Origin: a virus
Strand: one strand, 5' to 3'
Virus record (IMG/VR): IMGVR_UViG_3300020172_002341
Span: 1 to 33,377 of that record
DNA: 33,377 nt
A model generated the notes under the pieces. That model made no database searches and was not told the origin of the DNA. It saw only the letters and a list, made by a program, of their open reading frames with translations. The position numbers were made by a program, and so were the translations under genes. This document shows positions 32,228 through 33,377 of the stretch, piece by piece (position 1 is the stretch's first letter; each line of letters starts with the position of its first letter).

Positions 32228-32881
32228 ATGGAAAAATTTTATAATATCGAAGAACAAAAATATTGGAATAATGTTGATATATGGACCGAAGGTGGGCATG
32301 AGTGGTCAAAATTGTTTGGGAGTACTGAAAATTTGTGGAACAAACATCTTTTTGACGATTTAAAAGAATTTAGAGGTAAAAAAATTTTAGAAATAGCACC
32401 AGGACACGGAAGAATTACTCAGTTTTTAACAATATTGGCGGAAGAAATAAGCGTCATAGACTTAAACCCAACATGTATTGAAAAGACAAAAGAAAAATTA
32501 GAACACCACGTATCTAATTATTTTGTTTGTGACGGTAAATCTCTAACACCAATTAAAAACGATTCTCAAGATTTGGTGTTTTCATACGACTCTTTTGTTC
32601 ATATGCATAAAAACGTAATAGATGATTATTTGTCTGAAATTAATAGAGTTTTAAAATTAGGTGGTAAAGGTTTTATACACCATTCATATCTGTTAGGTGG
32701 TGAGGATAAGTCCTTTGATAATCAAGGTGGTAGGTCAAATATGGATGGAGAAACATTTAAAGAGATGGTCGAAAAATATAATATGAATGTTATATCCCAA
32801 AAATTTATAAAAATTAATGATGGTAATGAATTTTGGAATGGTTATGATATCATTACTATTTTTGAAAAAAAACAAAATTAA
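32228..32881 (+). CDS. SAM-dependent methyltransferase (class I), target unknown
   Basis: The 217-residue product has the Rossmann-type motifs: motif I is ILEIAPGHGRITQF (E55 ... G59-H-G61), the acidic end of strand 2 is VIDLNPT (D about 77), motif III/IV is LVFSYDSFVHM and then INRVLKLGGKGFIHHSY, typical of small-molecule/Methyltransf_11-type enzymes. The DNA-methylase signatures (D/N)PPY and Pro-Cys are absent, so DNA is not a likely target; sugars or small metabolites, or a protein, are more likely. It is flanked by near-identical direct repeats, unlike any other gene here, and so may be a recent insertion between the nuclease gene and the downstream genes. Confidence 0.82.
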   Translation: MEKFYNIEEQKYWNNVDIWTEGGHEWSKLFGSTENLWNKHLFDDLKEFRGKKILEIAPGHGRITQFLTILAEEISVIDLNPTCIEKTKEKLEHHVSNYFVCDGKSLTPIKNDSQDLVFSYDSFVHMHKNVIDDYLSEINRVLKLGGKGFIHHSYLLGGEDKSFDNQGGRSNMDGETFKEMVEKYNMNVISQKFIKINDGNEFWNGYDIITIFEKKQN

Positions 32882-32885
32882 CAAG

Positions 32886-32911
32886 ATTTGACTAAATTAA
32901 ATAAATAAATT
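32886..32911 (+). repeat. Direct repeat copy 2 flanking the methyltransferase gene
   Basis: Near-identical copy of 32192-32217, in the 40-base gap after the methyltransferase stop. It would read DLTKLNK and stop if translated in the corresponding frame, almost the same as the YLTNLNK ending of the nuclease, so it may be a remnant of a nuclease-gene 3' end. Confidence 0.8.
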
Positions 32912-32921
32912 ATATTATAAT

Positions 32922-33014
32922 ATGGAAACAATAATCACACCTATTTGGTATACAACAACTAGTTGGGACCAAGAATTACCATTTAAAATAAAAATAAATT
33001 ACATCATAAAATGA
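32922..33014 (+). CDS. Possible 30-residue small protein
   Basis: This short frame begins with ATG 32922 after an AT-rich leader and ends with a stop that overlaps the next start (ATGA), the same coupling seen at several real gene pairs here. It encodes METIITPIWYTTTSWDQELP and a Lys/Ile-rich end. I recognise no family. The support is context (spacing, coupling) only; it might also be a translated leader for the zinc-ribbon gene. Confidence 0.45.
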   Translation: METIITPIWYTTTSWDQELPFKIKINYIIK

Positions 33015-33229
33015 GCGACGAAATTATACAACCAAGGATTAATCTAAAAGAACAACCAACAATCGTATGTGGTGATTGTGGAAGTATGTTCTTTAAAGAG
33101 GTAAGTATGTTAAAAAAAGTATCTAAAATTTTAACAGGTGCCTCCGAAGATACAATCGTACCATTCCCAACTTACATTTGTAATAAATGTGGACACGTGA
33201 ATGAAGAATTCCAATTATTCGATAACTAA
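33011..33229 (+). CDS. Small zinc-ribbon protein
   Basis: The 72-residue product has two cysteine pairs, C20-x2-C23 (VCGDCGS) and C57-x2-C60 (ICNKCGH), a typical zinc ribbon that could bind DNA, RNA or a protein partner. The region between has a basic helix (VSMLKKVSKIL) and a hydrophobic strand. The start overlaps the previous short frame (ATGA) and the stop overlaps the next start (TAATG). The location in an early-type operon beside primase fits a regulator or an accessory replication or transcription factor, but the sequence does not decide. Confidence 0.75.
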   Translation: MSDEIIQPRINLKEQPTIVCGDCGSMFFKEVSMLKKVSKILTGASEDTIVPFPTYICNKCGHVNEEFQLFDN

Positions 33230-33375
33230 TGGAAATAGGTAAGATGACTATAACTGAAGCATATCCATACTTGAAAAGTGTGGCACTTGCTTATGGATTA
33301 AAATTAAACAGAGCTAAAGATTTTAAATTCGCAAGAATTATATTAGCAAACCTTTATAGTAGAGAATTAGTATGA
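33229..33375 (+). CDS. 48-residue small protein, unknown
   Basis: It starts in the stop of the zinc-ribbon gene (TAATG) and ends in ATGA, which would open another gene. The product (MEIGKMTITEAYPYLKSVAL, then helical residues with AKDFKFARIILANLY) is basic, mostly helical and not recognised. The double coupling supports a real gene. Confidence 0.6.
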   Translation: MEIGKMTITEAYPYLKSVALAYGLKLNRAKDFKFARIILANLYSRELV

Positions 33376-33377
33376 CA
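33372..33377 (+). CDS. Possible start of the next gene (cut by the window edge)
   Basis: ATGACA at the edge overlaps the previous stop as ATGA, the usual coupling in this operon. Only two codons are visible, so nothing can be said of the product. Confidence 0.3.

Noticed and set aside
32228-32881. DNA methyltransferase for restriction avoidance
   Set aside because: The protein lacks the (D/N)PPY and Pro-Cys signatures of DNA methylases and looks like a small-molecule type enzyme.
1-33377. Diversity-generating retroelement acting on the adhesin genes
   Set aside because: No reverse transcriptase gene and no template/variable repeat pair of the expected kind is visible in this window; it could exist elsewhere in the genome.
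1-33377. tRNA genes, integrase, transposase or insertion sequence
   Set aside because: No cloverleaf-like stretch in the short gaps and no such protein motif in any frame; gaps are all under 90 bases except the 140-base stretch before the primase start.

Overview
The window is a piece of a large, AT-rich, contractile-tailed (myovirus-type, T4-related) phage genome whose host is very probably a member of the Bacteroidota, most likely a flavobacterium. Three things point there. The baseplate genes are gp25-like and gp6-like. Several tail-associated proteins carry SprB-type repeats, a family typical of Bacteroidota gliding and surface adhesins. A promoter-like sequence before the primase gene matches the Bacteroidota consensus (TTTG, about 20 bases, TAnnTTTG) rather than a sigma-70 promoter. 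Every supported gene is on the + strand, tightly packed, often with TAATG or ATGA stop/start overlaps. No tRNA, integrase, transposase, reverse transcriptase or CRISPR array was seen.

Layout. (1) 1-960: 3' end of a class I ribonucleotide reductase large-subunit gene, closed by a clear intrinsic terminator. (2) 1003-16408: baseplate/tail module with gp25-like and gp6-like wedge proteins, a 1667-residue protein carrying an internal membrane-like segment, four virion proteins of unknown function, and a 1120-residue protein with a tail-protein-I-like core, a Thr-Pro linker and an extra C-terminal domain. (3) 16426-26912: a dense adhesin/fibre region with two SprB-repeat proteins, a collagen-like fibre with a C1q-like head, a YadA-head-like beta-roll fibre, proteins with long Thr-Pro linkers, and a family of small (about 70-95 residue) proteins. 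Two glycosyltransferase genes sit in the middle of it. (4) 26946-29153: another large virion protein. (5) 29160-33377: a RuvC-like resolvase, a small Ig-like protein, a second intrinsic terminator, then an early-type operon behind a duplicated promoter/operator: DNA primase, PD-(D/E)XK nuclease, SAM methyltransferase, a 30-residue ORF, a zinc-ribbon protein and a 48-residue ORF.

How it fits together. The tail genes would build a baseplate from which several different adhesin-type fibres project. The two glycosyltransferases lie exactly among Thr/Pro/Ser-rich virion proteins, so they may decorate those proteins rather than DNA; this is inference. Shared modules (Thr-Pro linkers, SprB units, a common C-terminal domain, Cys-containing cassettes) recur in different genes and suggest that receptor-binding parts are shuffled between them. 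The most unusual points are the membrane-like segment in a baseplate-region protein, the glycosyltransferase pair nested among Thr-Pro adhesins, the repeated operator/promoter before primase, and the near-identical direct repeats flanking the methyltransferase gene, which look like the scar of a gene insertion.
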